Assembly (NCBI GenBank): GCA_964493785.1
Contig: CAZBPM010000014.1
Span: 1 to 64,000 of the forward strand
Direction of reading: 5' to 3'
Source of the DNA: Hyphomicrobium_A sp964493785
GTDB taxonomy: Bacteria; Pseudomonadota; Alphaproteobacteria; Rhizobiales; Hyphomicrobiaceae
Length of the DNA: 64,000 nt
The position numbers and the translations under genes are program-made. This document shows, piece by piece, positions 9,408-17,333 of the stretch (its first letter is position 1; every line of letters starts with the position of its first letter). Below the pieces are notes generated by a model. The model was not told the DNA's origin. It searched no databases and saw only the letters and a list, made by a program, of their open reading frames with translations.

Positions 9408-9722
9408 ATGGCCAGCCTGCGATTCCTCGCCAGCGTGTTCGCACTCATCGCCATCGTTGCGTTGGTCGCGGATGCGACTCCGGCGCTCAACGGCACGGGT
9501 CCGTTCGTTGCCCACAGCGTCATAAACTACTGGACGGAGCTGGCACCGGCATCGCTGCTTGCGACGCGTGCTAGCATCGTCGCCGCGACGAGCGAATTTG
9601 TCTGGAATCCGATGCTGCTCAGCGTCCTCAGCGCGCCGATGTCGGCATTGTTCGGCACGCTGGCGCTCGTGTGCGGCTACTTCGGCCGCAGGCGCATGCA
9701 GATGAAGGTGCATGTCAATTAG
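9408..9722 (+). CDS. Small membrane protein, hypothetical
   Basis: The predicted 104-residue protein starts MASLRFLASVFALIAIVALV at 9408, with GAAGGA 6 to 11 bases before the ATG. It has two hydrophobic helices (about 4-22 and 72-94), a short loop rich in small polar residues between them, and a basic C-terminus (YFGRRRMQMKVHVN). Similar two-helix proteins of unknown function are common in Hyphomicrobiales genomes. It lies alone between mutA and the 54-bp repeat array. I cannot assign a function. Confidence 0.65.
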   Translation: MASLRFLASVFALIAIVALVADATPALNGTGPFVAHSVINYWTELAPASLLATRASIVAATSEFVWNPMLLSVLSAPMSALFGTLALVCGYFGRRRMQMKVHVN

Positions 9723-9745
9723 AAGCTGGCGCGAGCTAGTGGCTG

Positions 9746-9767
9746 CTCCCCGCTTGCTGGGAGAGGG
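9746..9767. repeat. GC-rich hairpin-like repeat, copy 1
   Basis: CTCCCCGC, then TTGCT, then GGGAGAGGG: a short imperfect inverted repeat whose sequence recurs with two changes at 55567-55588. It lies just after the small membrane protein gene. Confidence 0.5.
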
Positions 9768-9808
9768 CATTGCTGGTGCTCGTGCTTTCCCAGCTGAAGA
9801 TCCACACC

Positions 9809-10154
9809 CCTCGCTGATGGGCGCTCGGGCAATCGGAGCTTTCTCGCGCTGCCGATTCACGCCCTAGCTGATAGGCGCTCGGGCGATCGGAGCTTTCTCG
9901 CGCTGCCGATTCACGCTCTAGCTGATAGGCGCTCGGGCGATCGGAGNNNNNNNNNNNNNNNNNNNNNNNNNNNNNNNNNNNNNNNNNNNNNNNNNNNNNN
10001 NNNNNNNNNNNNNNNNNNNNNNNNNNNNNNNNNNNNNNNNNNNNNNCTTTCTCGCGCTGCCGATTCACGCCCTCGCTGGTAGGCGCTCGGGCGATCGGAG
10101 CTTTCTCGCGCTGCCGATTCACGCCCTCGCTGGTAGGCGCTCGGGCGATCGGAG
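9809..10154. repeat. 54-bp tandem repeat (minisatellite) interrupted by an assembly gap
   Basis: A 54-base unit is repeated head to tail. It includes the blocks CTTTCTCGCGCTGCCGATTC, ACGCCC(T/A)AGCTG or ACGCCCTCGCTG, then ATAGGCGCTCGGGCGATC. About two and a half copies lie left of the gap (9809-9946) and two lie right of it (10047-10154). Copies differ at only a few bases, for example CTGATAG against CTGGTAG. There are no unique spacers, so it is not CRISPR. Because 54 is a multiple of 3 the array is open in several frames, giving an artificial 18-residue repeat. No gene with a ribosome site contains it. Confidence 0.9.
9947..10046. other. Assembly gap (100 N)
   Basis: There are exactly 100 N, the customary placeholder for a gap of unknown length. 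It falls inside the tandem repeat, so the repeat very likely caused the break and the true copy number is unknown. Confidence 0.97.
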
Positions 10155-10162
10155 CGCAGAAG

Positions 10163-11032
10163 CTACTTCTTTTTTTCGGGTTGTTTGGCAGGCGCGGCGG
10201 CGTTGCCCTGGACGACCAGCTTCTTGAAGCTGGTCAGGGCCGGCGGCAGGCCGCTGCTGGGCGGGAAGATGATGTCGAGGGCGATGCCGCTGACCAGCAA
10301 AACGCCGAGCAACGCAATCAGGCGCATGACCCAGCCGCGATGGCTCTTGTTGAGCGCGGCGATCTCCGCCTCATCGACCGTGCCTTCGCCGCCTATGCTC
10401 AGCAGGCCGTGCTTCAAGCCCAGATACTTCTTCTGCACCGAGCGGCGCACGTTGCCCTTGTGCTCGACCTTCAGCCCCGCGCGGTCGGCGATCTGCTGCG
10501 CGATCTCGGGGTAAGGGAAGCACGGATCGCTGTTGGCCTCGCTGACGTAACCTAGCTTGATCGCGCTGTCGTCCTTGAGAACGAGGCGGGCGCCGTGCAG
10601 CAGAACCGGGGCCACCGCGCCGCCATAGATCTCGCGGCGCGTCTCCACGGCTTTGATCTGATCGTAGGGGATGTCGTGACTGCGGTAGCGGACTATGGGG
10701 GTCGGGCCCCTTCCGGCGGGAAGCGTCAGCTTGACCGACTTTTCGCCCAGTTCGATGCGCGCCATGAGCGAGTGCATCAGCTCGATGACGACGAGGAACA
10801 TGATGAAGGCGAACGCGAGGGCGAGGACGATAAGGCCAAAGGTACCGTTCCAGTGGCCCTGCGAGATGCGCCAGAACAGCATCGGCGGCAGGCTTATGAA
10901 GAACGGCAAAAGCAGCAGGAACACGAAGGAGAAGGCGAACTTGCGCCCGCCGCCGGCAGCATAAACCGTGCGCGGGCTGGCGTTTGCAGCCGGTGCAGGC
11001 AACATGTCTCCTGTCGCAGCAACGTCCGCCAT
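10163..11032 (-). CDS. Membrane protein with PH-like cytoplasmic region, hypothetical
   Basis: This 289-residue protein has two membrane helices near residues 32-52 and 64-88 and a third near 235-255. Between them is a soluble stretch (about 95-215) whose pattern (ELGEKSVKLTLP, IPYDQIKAVETRREIYG, ARLVLKDDSAIKLGYV) resembles bacterial PH-like membrane domains. The C-terminus is Lys-rich (PEKKK). GGGGGA lies 10 to 15 bases before the ATG. It is convergent with the repeat array. No function is assigned. Confidence 0.7.
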   Translation of the reverse strand: MADVAATGDMLPAPAANASPRTVYAAGGGRKFAFSFVFLLLLPFFISLPPMLFWRISQGHWNGTFGLIVLALAFAFIMFLVVIELMHSLMARIELGEKSVKLTLPAGRGPTPIVRYRSHDIPYDQIKAVETRREIYGGAVAPVLLHGARLVLKDDSAIKLGYVSEANSDPCFPYPEIAQQIADRAGLKVEHKGNVRRSVQKKYLGLKHGLLSIGGEGTVDEAEIAALNKSHRGWVMRLIALLGVLLVSGIALDIIFPPSSGLPPALTSFKKLVVQGNAAAPAKQPEKKK

Positions 11033-11165
11033 CGTTCATTTCCCCCTAATCGTTACGCGGCACTGTCGCCAGATTAGATCACAGTAACATGACCCTATGG
11101 GGCCTGCTGCCATGGCCGGCGGAACACTATATCAGGCCCAGTCATCATCCAATCGGGGTTGAGCC

Positions 11166-11825
11166 ATGCTTTTCCGTAAGAACAAGTCGCTCATGCCGAC
11201 GGCCGACACTGCCCTCAAGGGCCGTCCTACGCCTATCCAGACCGCCGAAGAGCACGTTCTGTTCTCGCGCCCGCTCAAGGGGCCATATCCAGCGGGTCTG
11301 GAGAAGGCCATGTTCGGGCTCGGCTGCTTCTGGGGCGCAGAACGCAAGTTCTGGAACCTCGGCAGCGGTATCTGGATCACGGCAGTTGGCTACGCCGGCG
11401 GTCTGACGCCGAACCCGAACTACCAGGAGGTGTGCACCGGTCAGACCGGGCACAACGAGGTGGTGCTCGTCGTCTACGATCCCAAGGAGATCACCTACGC
11501 CGATCTGCTCAAGACATTCTGGGAGAACCACAACCCGACTCAGGGCATGCGGCAGGGCAACGACATGGGCACGCAGTATCGCTCCGGCATCTACTATTTC
11601 AGCGATGCCCAGCGCGCGACCGCGGAGGCCTCCAAGGCCGAGTACCAGAAGGCCCTGACGGGGCACGGGCTCGGACGCATCACGACAGAGATCCTGCCGG
11701 CGCCGGAGTTCTTTTTCGCCGAAGACTACCACCAGCAGTACCTGTCGAAGGTACCGCATGGATACTGCGGGTTGGGCGGCACGGGCGTTTCGTGTCCCGC
11801 ACCGACCGGCATCGCTGCTGAGTAG
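11166..11825 (+). CDS. msrA: Peptide methionine sulfoxide reductase A
   Basis: The product has 219 residues. The active-site motif GCFWGAER is near residues 53-60, followed by the conserved VGYAGG, GHNEVV and YRSGIY segments. The C-terminal resolving cysteines are in HGYCGLGGTGVSCP. It reduces methionine-S-sulfoxide in oxidised proteins, using thioredoxin. There is an N-terminal extension of about 45 residues (MLFRKNKSLMPTADTALKGR) as in many alphaproteobacterial MsrA proteins. The nearby sodB fits a region with several oxidative-stress genes, although they are not one operon. Confidence 0.96.
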   Translation: MLFRKNKSLMPTADTALKGRPTPIQTAEEHVLFSRPLKGPYPAGLEKAMFGLGCFWGAERKFWNLGSGIWITAVGYAGGLTPNPNYQEVCTGQTGHNEVVLVVYDPKEITYADLLKTFWENHNPTQGMRQGNDMGTQYRSGIYYFSDAQRATAEASKAEYQKALTGHGLGRITTEILPAPEFFFAEDYHQQYLSKVPHGYCGLGGTGVSCPAPTGIAAE

Positions 11826-11834
11826 CAGCGCGGG

Positions 11835-12923
11835 CTATTTCTTGGTCGCGGCGGTTGGCGTCGCGGCCATGGCCTCGTCAGAAGGTGGGGTCGTGCCAGG
11901 GCTGCTGAGCACGACTTTGCACTCGGCCGGCAGCTGTTCCATGGTGATCTGCCGCCGCGCGCTCGGCGCGACGTATGGCACTTCGGGTCCGGGAGGCTTG
12001 GGCTTCGGCTTGAGCGAGGCCTCGATGTCCTTCAGCCAGCTCTTGAGCTCAGGGCCGCAACCGTCGTCCGCCTTTACGGGGGGCTGATGCTCGCAGCCGC
12101 CGTTCGGGCAACCGATGCGGATGTGGAAGTGATAGTGGTGCCCCCAGATCGGGCGGACCTTGTAGAGCCATGTGCGGTCGCCCGTCGTGCCGACGGATTG
12201 GCATAGTGCCTTCTTGATTGCCGGGTGCACGAACACGCGCTCGACCTGCGGGTATGAGGCGGCACGCTTGATCAGCTTGACGTGAGCCGGGGTGAAAACC
12301 TTGGGATCGACGGAAAGGCTCGTCTTGTCGAGCATCGACGTCGCCTGGATATCCTCGCGTTCGCGACGCGTCAGCACCCGGTTCGGCATGGGCGTCAGCC
12401 AGATATCGGCGTCGAGGCCGACCTGGTGACTGGCGTGGCCGGTCAACATCGGGCCACCGCGCGGCTGGGAAATATCGCCGACGAGAAGGCCTGGCCAGCT
12501 ATCCTGCTTGGCCTCCAAGGCGAGCCGCTTCAGCAGCGCTACCAGCTTGGGGTGACCCCAGGCGCGATTGCGAGAGGGGCGCATGGTCTGCCAGTCAGGT
12601 CCGGCATCGGCGAGGTGCACACCGCCGGCGAGGCAGCCTTTGGCGTACCAGCCGAGCGAGCGCGGGGCCAAATCCGCGGCATTCTGGGCCTTGCCGAACA
12701 AGTCGCGGGCGAGGACCTTCGGCTTCTTGTCCTTTTCCTTCGCGTTCTTTTGCGCTCCAGCCTTGGCGTCGGCGGGTTTCGCCTGTGGCGGAGGTACAGC
12801 GGCGCGCTTGGCAGCAACGGGGGCCGGCGGCTTTACCGAGGTGCCGGCGGCCGGGTCGGCCAGGGCTGCGGCTGGAATGGCCAGTAGCGATCCGATGACA
12901 ATGAATGTACGGGTGCGTTGCAT
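11835..12923 (-). CDS. mepA: Penicillin-insensitive murein endopeptidase
   Basis: The predicted 362-residue protein carries a signal peptide (MQRTRTFIVIGSLLAIPAAALA) and a Pro/Lys/Ala-rich linker (about 25-70). The M74/LAS metallopeptidase domain has zinc motifs HASHQVGLDAD near residues 160-170 and HHYHFHIRIGCP near 261-272. Cysteines in CPNGGC and DGCGPEL are typical of the family. It cuts D-Ala-meso-DAP cross-links of peptidoglycan in the periplasm. GGGGGAG is the ribosome site. It converges with msrA with a 9-base gap. Confidence 0.94.
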   Translation of the reverse strand: MQRTRTFIVIGSLLAIPAAALADPAAGTSVKPPAPVAAKRAAVPPPQAKPADAKAGAQKNAKEKDKKPKVLARDLFGKAQNAADLAPRSLGWYAKGCLAGGVHLADAGPDWQTMRPSRNRAWGHPKLVALLKRLALEAKQDSWPGLLVGDISQPRGGPMLTGHASHQVGLDADIWLTPMPNRVLTRREREDIQATSMLDKTSLSVDPKVFTPAHVKLIKRAASYPQVERVFVHPAIKKALCQSVGTTGDRTWLYKVRPIWGHHYHFHIRIGCPNGGCEHQPPVKADDGCGPELKSWLKDIEASLKPKPKPPGPEVPYVAPSARRQITMEQLPAECKVVLSSPGTTPPSDEAMAATPTAATKK

Positions 12924-13062
12924 AGCTCCCCCAGTGGCAATGTTCGCCGGCGGTCATCCCCACCAGCAGCAATGTTCAGGCCATACTAGCCGCGAACGGC
13001 TAAAAAGCGATCCTTCGGTGTGAGCCGTACTTAACCAGACCGAGCGAGGCTAGGTTATACCC

Positions 13063-13710
13063 GTGACCCAATTTCTCACTACCGGCCCGCGAGAGGCAAA
13101 GGTCCGGCTGCTGCTAGCGCATGGCGCCGGCGCGGCCATGACGAGCCCGTTTCTCGAAACGATCACGAAGCTGCTCAACGAGCGCGGATTGCAGGTATCG
13201 CGATTCGAGTTCGACTATATGGCGGCTCGGCGGCAGGGCGGCAAACGGCGCCCGCCGCCGCGGGCAGAAATGCTGAAGTCCGAATATATCCGCGCCGTGC
13301 AGGACATCGCGGCGGAGGGGGCGCAGGATCAGACTCTCGTGATCGGCGGAAAGTCGATGGGAGGCCGCGTTGCCAGCATGGTTGCCGACGAGTTGTTCGC
13401 GGCCGGCCGCATCGGCGGGCTGGTCTGCCTCGGCTACCCGTTTCATCCGCCGGGCAAACCGGAGAACCTGCGTACGCCGCACCTGGAAGCACTCGCCTGC
13501 CCGACACTGATCGTGCAGGGAGAGCGTGATCCGTTCGGCACGAAGGTCGAGGTCGAGGGCTATGCGCTATCCGGCGTGATCATGTTCAGCTGGGCAAGCG
13601 ATGGCGATCATGACCTCGGACCGCGCGGCGCAAGCGGCTTCACGCGGTCCGGCAACCTGAAACTGGCAGCCGATGCCATCAGCGCATTTGCAGACGGCAT
13701 CAGCGGCTGA
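13063..13710 (+). CDS. Small alpha/beta hydrolase (KANL3/Tex30-like)
   Basis: The 215-residue product starts with GTG at 13063 (AGG about 10 bases upstream). It has the hydrolase elements in order: LLLAHGAGAAM (oxyanion region, about 13-23), nucleophile GGKSMGGR with Ser near residue 101, acid in VQGERDPFG (about 152-160) and His in SDGDHDLGPR (about 183-192). This is the KANL3/Tex30 alpha/beta hydrolase family. Substrates are unknown. It is convergent with the following gene (12-base gap). Confidence 0.85.
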   Translation: MTQFLTTGPREAKVRLLLAHGAGAAMTSPFLETITKLLNERGLQVSRFEFDYMAARRQGGKRRPPPRAEMLKSEYIRAVQDIAAEGAQDQTLVIGGKSMGGRVASMVADELFAAGRIGGLVCLGYPFHPPGKPENLRTPHLEALACPTLIVQGERDPFGTKVEVEGYALSGVIMFSWASDGDHDLGPRGASGFTRSGNLKLAADAISAFADGISG

Positions 13711-13722
13711 CGCTCGAAGGGC

Positions 13723-14280
13723 TCAGTCGTCGTCCTTCTTTTTCTTCTTTTTCTCGACGACCTTGTCGCCGAGCTTGCCCTTGATGCTTTCGATGCCGTC
13801 CTTGAAGATGCCGTCGATGGTCTTGCGCGCCTCGGCGTCCTCCTTGCCGTCGGCCGCGTCGTAGGTCGCGGCCCAGACGATGTTGACCTCGTCGAGATCG
13901 TCATCGTCTGGCGTAACCGTGAACTGTGCCTCGTAGTTCTTCACCGGAAGGGGGCTTTCGACGATTTCGTACTTGTAGCTGGCGTTGCCGCGGTCGAGCA
14001 GCTTCTCCTTGATCTTGCCGCCATCCTGCAAAGTAAGCGTGCGGTATTCGACATCGCCCTCTTTGCTTTCCTCGCAGGTCTTCACGGCCGGGTGCCATTC
14101 GGCGATGGCACACCAGCCGCCGAACTGATCCCAGAGCGCCTTCTTCTCCGCCTCGACTTTTGCTTCCTCCACGCGGATCTCGATTTTCTTGCCGGAGGTG
14201 AGGCTTGCAGCGCTGGCACTGCCAACGGCCAAGCCCAGTGCCGGAGCGGCCAGCATCAGTGCAGTGAAAGGAAATCGCAT
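13723..14280 (-). CDS. Exported SRPBCC-like protein, hypothetical
   Basis: The predicted protein has 185 residues and a signal peptide (MRFPFTALMLAAPALGLAVG). The rest resembles the polyketide cyclase/SRPBCC fold: WDQFGGWCAIAEWHPAVKTC, then DGGKIKEKLLD and YKYEIVESPLPVKNYEAQFTV. The C-terminus is a striking KKKKKKDDD tail. GGGAG lies before the ATG at 14280. The frame extends to 14313 without a site. An exported SRPBCC domain could bind a hydrophobic ligand, but that is inference. Confidence 0.7.
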   Translation of the reverse strand: MRFPFTALMLAAPALGLAVGSASAASLTSGKKIEIRVEEAKVEAEKKALWDQFGGWCAIAEWHPAVKTCEESKEGDVEYRTLTLQDGGKIKEKLLDRGNASYKYEIVESPLPVKNYEAQFTVTPDDDDLDEVNIVWAATYDAADGKEDAEARKTIDGIFKDGIESIKGKLGDKVVEKKKKKKDDD

Positions 14281-14395
14281 CGTTTTCTCCCGGGTTCGGG
14301 GCTCATTGCCCACGCTTTTTGGTGGCCGTCAGGGGACAGCGAAGTGCAATATTATAACAATTGAATGGCACGAGTTCGAGGGATTTCTGCCCGGG

Positions 14396-16552
14396 TCAAG
14401 CGGCAGAAACGGCAGTGTCGGGGGAGCGGGCGAGACGCTCGAGGAAATCGGCCAGTGGAGCAGGGGCACCGGTGTAGTAGCCCTGGACGGAGTCGCAACC
14501 CTCGCCCCGAACAGCGGCAAGCTGTTCGTCCGTCTCTACGCCCTCGGCCGTGACTTCGAGACCAAGGCTATGCGCCAGCATGACGATCGCGCGGACGATC
14601 TTGAGGGAGCCGGAATTGCGCACGATGTCCCGGATGAACGAGTGGTCGATCTTGATGCGATCGAAGTGGAAGCGATGGAGGTAGCTGAGGGACGAGTAGC
14701 CGCTGCCGAAGTCGTCGAGCGCGATCGACACGCCCATGTCGCTCAACTCTTCGAGCAGTGCGATGTTCACCTGACTATCGCTGAGTAATACCGACTCGGT
14801 AACTTCCAGTTCGAGGCGCGACGGGGCGAGCCCAGATTCCGCCAATGCGGAGGCGACCGCCTGGGCCAGCCCCGGGGTGTCGAATTGACGTGGCGAGAGG
14901 TTCACCGAGACAGCAATCTGTGATGGCCACCTCGCTGCTTCGATGCACGCCTTGCGCACAGCCCAAGCGCCGATCTGATCGATGAGCCCGCACTGCTCGG
15001 CGAGCGGGATGAACTCCGATGGGCGGACCATGCCACGGTCCGGGTGGACCCAGCGCAGCAGTGCCTCGGCGGCCTCGATCGATCCGGTCTGGAGATTGCA
15101 GATGGGCTGGAAGTGGAGCTCCAGCTGATTGCTGGCCAGAGCGCTACGCAAGTCCGCCTCGAAGCGGCGGCGACGCTGCATCCGCTCGTTGAGCTCTTTC
15201 TCGTAGAAAAAATAGGCGCTGCCGCCGAGCTCCTTCACCCGGCGCATGGCCAGTGTGGCCGCTTGAATGAGCGTATCAGCGCAGCCGGCATCGTCGGGTC
15301 CGATGGCGATGCCGATGCTCGCACTCAGTTGCAGGTTCTGGCCACCAGCCGCAATGGGCTCAGCGAAGAGATCAATGATACGTCGCGCGCGGTCGGCGAT
15401 GTCGTCGTCCCTGAGGTTGCCGACCAGGACAACCGCGAATTCGTCACCGCCGATGCGCGAGATGGCATCGTGATCCTTGACCACACTGATGAGCCTATCT
15501 GCGGTGACCTTTAGCAGCTCGTCTCCGACGTCGTAGCCAAACATCTCGTTGATGGCACGGAAGCGATCGAGACCAATGTACTGCACGACGACGCGTTGGC
15601 CAGTCTCAGCAACGATAGAGAGGCTTTCAGCGACGCGCTGTTGGAAGCGGGCGCGATTTGCCAGATGAGTGAGCGGATCGGTGAACGCCAGCTCGTAGGC
15701 TTGCGTGCGCGTATCCTCGTGCTCGAATGCGATCATGCAGAGGTGCAGGCAGGCGGCCACGATCTGACGCTCGAGCGAGGAAGGACTGCGCGGCCGGGGA
15801 TAGTAAAAGCCGAAAGCTCCTATCACCTTGCCCTCGGATGATTTGATAGGGCTCGACCAGCATGCGCGGAGCCCGAGCGGCAGCGCCAAATGCTTGTAGT
15901 CCTCCCACAGCGGGTCGGTGTCGATATCTTGGACTTCCACCGCTTCACCGCGAAACGCCGCCGTGCCGCACGATCCGACCTTGGGCCCGATGACAACTCC
16001 GTCGACCGCGCGCTGATAGTGCACGGGGAGACTTGGGCTAGCGACGTGAAGCAACTGCTGCTCGGGCGTGATCGCCATGATCGAGCAGGTTACGGATGGG
16101 ATCATCGACTCGACGCGTCGACACAGGGTGTCCATCACGGACTTCAGCGGCGCCCCCGAAGCCATCTCCTCAAGGATTTCCTGCTGCATTCGATGCAGCC
16201 GCCATGCTGTGTTGCGACGCAGCTCCACCTTAGCGAGAGGGCGACCTGCAAAGACAAAGCGGCCGATCTCCAGTTCGACGAATTCGACTGAGGTCTTTCG
16301 TCGAGGCTCTTGGACTTGCATTGTCAGCGTCGAGCTATCGGAGTCGATCCGGCGCCAAATCTCTGCCCAATGGTCCGCGTCGAGTTCCGGCCAGAACTCA
16401 GCTGCCGTCTTGTGTCGCAGATCGTCGGAGGCCAACTTGCAAACTTGACCGAAAGCAGGTGACCATCCCTGCAGGCTTCCACGCTCGTCAAACAGTGCTA
16501 GCGGCGTCTGGTGTGAATGCTCCAGCTCCGGGGCGTCGTCGCGCGCGATCAT
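14396..16552 (-). CDS. PAS-GAF-GGDEF-EAL cyclic-di-GMP signalling protein
   Basis: This 718-residue soluble protein has a PAS-like region (about 10-95), a GAF domain (about 130-275, with VGSCGTAAFRGEAVEVQDI), a GGDEF domain (about 300-450) and an EAL domain (about 460-705). The GGDEF signature RIGGDEFAVVL is intact near 365-375. However, the upstream metal-binding segment reads YIGLDRF where active cyclases have (F/L)xDLDxF, so the first Asp is Gly. The EAL domain keeps AAEALLRWVHP, NLSPRQF and DDFGSGYSSLSYL, as expected for an active phosphodiesterase. Net hydrolysis of c-di-GMP is therefore the better guess. A TTG at 16594 is an alternative start. Confidence 0.93.
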   Translation of the reverse strand: MIARDDAPELEHSHQTPLALFDERGSLQGWSPAFGQVCKLASDDLRHKTAAEFWPELDADHWAEIWRRIDSDSSTLTMQVQEPRRKTSVEFVELEIGRFVFAGRPLAKVELRRNTAWRLHRMQQEILEEMASGAPLKSVMDTLCRRVESMIPSVTCSIMAITPEQQLLHVASPSLPVHYQRAVDGVVIGPKVGSCGTAAFRGEAVEVQDIDTDPLWEDYKHLALPLGLRACWSSPIKSSEGKVIGAFGFYYPRPRSPSSLERQIVAACLHLCMIAFEHEDTRTQAYELAFTDPLTHLANRARFQQRVAESLSIVAETGQRVVVQYIGLDRFRAINEMFGYDVGDELLKVTADRLISVVKDHDAISRIGGDEFAVVLVGNLRDDDIADRARRIIDLFAEPIAAGGQNLQLSASIGIAIGPDDAGCADTLIQAATLAMRRVKELGGSAYFFYEKELNERMQRRRRFEADLRSALASNQLELHFQPICNLQTGSIEAAEALLRWVHPDRGMVRPSEFIPLAEQCGLIDQIGAWAVRKACIEAARWPSQIAVSVNLSPRQFDTPGLAQAVASALAESGLAPSRLELEVTESVLLSDSQVNIALLEELSDMGVSIALDDFGSGYSSLSYLHRFHFDRIKIDHSFIRDIVRNSGSLKIVRAIVMLAHSLGLEVTAEGVETDEQLAAVRGEGCDSVQGYYTGAPAPLADFLERLARSPDTAVSAA

Positions 16553-16722
16553 TGGCCAATAGCCTTGCGTGCAGGGAAACGGGGCGCTTATCAAAACACC
16601 ATTCGATCACAAATTCTCATAAAGAATGGGTTACGAAATTGCCGGCTGGCAAGCTGACGCGGCGTTGCCGCAGTGCGGTCGGCGGCAGAGGGGCGGGCGC
16701 GTGCCGGTACGTGCCGAAATCC

Positions 16723-17154
16723 TCAGAGAGACCTGTGCCGGACATGGGCGGAACGCTGCAGCGCAGCAGAAACGAGATCGTCGAGTTGTAGCCCCTCTCG
16801 CAACAGCGCAAGGAAATCCCGCTCGCCGTCCTTGATGGCAAGATCGCTCGCGGCGACCTCGGCTGCGAGGGCGAACGCGGTCTCGCGAAGCTCACCAGTC
16901 AGCGCTTGGGCGATCAGGCGGACAACGTTGTCGACGCCACCGGGTCTCGTGAGGATCCTGCCGCATTCCTGCGCCTCGCGGCTGAACCAGGCGCCATCGA
17001 GCCCCCGGAGGGCCGGCAACTCCTGCACCATGGACTGCATACGTGCGATCTCGACATCCGATATCGTCCTGTCGGACGCAGCCGTGGTGACCATTGCGTA
17101 GATCAATGCTTCCTGCGGCGATAGGCTCGGCTTAGATGTCGTTTCGGCCTGCAC
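16723..17154 (-). CDS. TerB-family protein
   Basis: This 143-residue helical protein starts with GTG at 17154 (GGGGAG upstream) and begins VQAETTSKPSLSPQEALIYAMVTTAASD. The acidic helical pattern (SDRTISDVEIARM, then ASDLAIKDGERDFLALLREGL) is that of the TerB/DjlA-like metal-binding fold. Despite its name the fold occurs widely in proteins unrelated to tellurite resistance. No other ter genes are present, so tellurite resistance should not be inferred. Confidence 0.8.
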   Translation of the reverse strand: MQAETTSKPSLSPQEALIYAMVTTAASDRTISDVEIARMQSMVQELPALRGLDGAWFSREAQECGRILTRPGGVDNVVRLIAQALTGELRETAFALAAEVAASDLAIKDGERDFLALLREGLQLDDLVSAALQRSAHVRHRSL

Positions 17155-17333
17155 GTCTACAACTCCCCTATTGCTGCGGCCCTCGGACCGCTACCACTGC
17201 GCGTCATGCACCGCCTCCGCGTCATCGGGACCGCAGATGCGCAACGGCGTTGACGCAAGTGCACGGCGGAACATAGGGTTCCGGCCGCCTCAATGCTACG
17301 TCCCCGCCACTCCAGACATAGAAGCGCCTTTCA

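Noticed and set aside
9015..9860. 281-codon minus-strand ORF crossing mutA's end, the small membrane gene and the repeat array
   Set aside because: It runs over three unrelated regions and owes its length to the GC-rich repeat. No conserved domain or ribosome site.
9809..10154. Possible CRISPR array
   Set aside because: The units follow each other directly without unique spacers, and no cas genes are present.
16723..17154. Tellurite resistance
   Set aside because: Only a TerB-fold protein is present. Without terZ/D/C genes the name does not imply resistance.
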